From Aquificaceae bacterium (GTDB taxonomy: Bacteria > Aquificota > Aquificia > Aquificales > Aquificaceae), in NCBI GenBank assembly GCA_015492115.1, contig WGFS01000151.1, forward strand, positions 1 to 6,944: a DNA stretch of 6,944 nt, given 5' to 3'. Shown one piece after another: positions 6,595-6,944 of this stretch (its first letter is position 1; each line of letters begins with the position of its first letter). The notes under the pieces were generated by a model. That model was not told where the DNA came from. It made no database searches and saw nothing but the letters and a program-made list of their open reading frames with translations. Position numbers and translations under genes: made by a program.

Positions 6595-6939
6595 TTAATC
6601 AAGGTCTTTAAAGGAGTCCAGAACGGCAGACGGGTTCAGTGGTCTGTTTATGTATCCATCGGCGCCGATCTTTGCGACAAAGTCCCTGTGTTTCCCCGGT
6701 GGGTCAAAGGAGAATACAACAACCTTTGAATCAGGCGAAATAGATTTTATATTTCTAAAGTTCTGTTCTCCACTATTTTCCACACAGCTTATATCACAGA
6801 CAACTACGTTGTATTTCCCCCTGCTCAGCAGGTGTTCAAGGTCATCCCAGGAGTCAATAACCCTCACCTCCCCAACTAAGTCATGCAAAATAAATCTCAG
6901 AGCTTCCGCAAAGAACTTAGATCTGCTGAGGATCAGCAT
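6595..6939 (-). CDS. Degenerate CheY-like receiver protein
   Basis: 114-residue receiver fold: MLILSRS as beta 1, VVVCDIS with Asp49 at the phospho-acceptor position, VVVFSF as beta 4, and GADGYINRPLNP as the beta 5 region. The Asp pair normally at the end of beta 1 is replaced by Ser-Arg, and the conserved Lys before Pro is replaced by Arg99. Metal binding and normal phosphorylation are therefore doubtful even though Asp49 remains; it may act as a phosphorylation-independent adaptor. The chosen ATG fits the usual receiver N-terminus, but only 5 nt of upstream sequence are visible, so this could be the C-terminal receiver of a longer protein. The gene looks more AT-rich than its neighbours in the middle. 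It lies 68 nt upstream of the tandem receptor on the same strand and may belong to the same operon. Confidence 0.8.
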   Translation of the reverse strand: MLILSRSKFFAEALRFILHDLVGEVRVIDSWDDLEHLLSRGKYNVVVCDISCVENSGEQNFRNIKSISPDSKVVVFSFDPPGKHRDFVAKIGADGYINRPLNPSAVLDSFKDLD

Positions 6940-6944
6940 ATTGA

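Noticed and set aside
6163..6729. Plus-strand open frame of 188 codons spanning the intergenic gap
   Set aside because: It is antisense to the tandem receptor and receiver genes, with low-complexity composition and no recognisable domain.

Overview
The window holds a tightly packed, minus-strand chemosensory gene cluster. In transcription order (right to left) it encodes: a small degenerate receiver protein; a large soluble chemoreceptor with two signalling tips; a protein of three CheW domains; a second soluble receptor with a C-terminal region that looks like CheZ; a classical CheY; and a multidomain CheA kinase that runs off the left edge of the window. From the tandem receptor to cheA, spacings are +11, -14, +11 and -4 nt, with Shine-Dalgarno sequences inside or next to the preceding stop codons, so these five genes almost certainly form one operon. 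The receiver gene is separated from them by 68 nt, which contain a perfect 7-bp inverted repeat and no clear promoter.

Organism: Arg is mostly AGG/AGA, Ile mostly ATA, Lys mostly AAG, and the proteins are very rich in Glu and Lys. This is typical of thermophilic bacteria and would fit Aquificota or a similar deep-branching thermophile. It is an inference from codon and residue use only, not a taxonomic assignment.

How the parts probably work together: neither receptor has a membrane segment or a recognisable periplasmic domain, so the array should be cytoplasmic. The two receptors would dock through their hairpin tips to CheA and to the triple CheW. CheA would autophosphorylate at His149 of its HPt domain and pass phosphate to CheY Asp52. 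The shorter receptor carries a DxxxQ motif and a C-terminal acidic peptide ending in Phe, the two hallmarks of the CheY phosphatase CheZ, and its gene lies directly before cheY. No CheR, CheB, CheC, CheD or free CheZ is encoded here, though such genes may lie outside the window. Whether the output is flagellar, type IV pilus or another function cannot be read from the sequence.

The main unusual points are the double-tip receptor, whose tips are exactly 301 residues (43 heptads) apart; the candidate receptor-phosphatase fusion; the three-domain CheW with a divergent middle domain; and a CheA whose N-terminus carries a domain normally found after the HPt domain, plus a probable second HPt domain that has lost its phospho-accepting His. 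All domain calls come from reading motifs by eye, without any database search.
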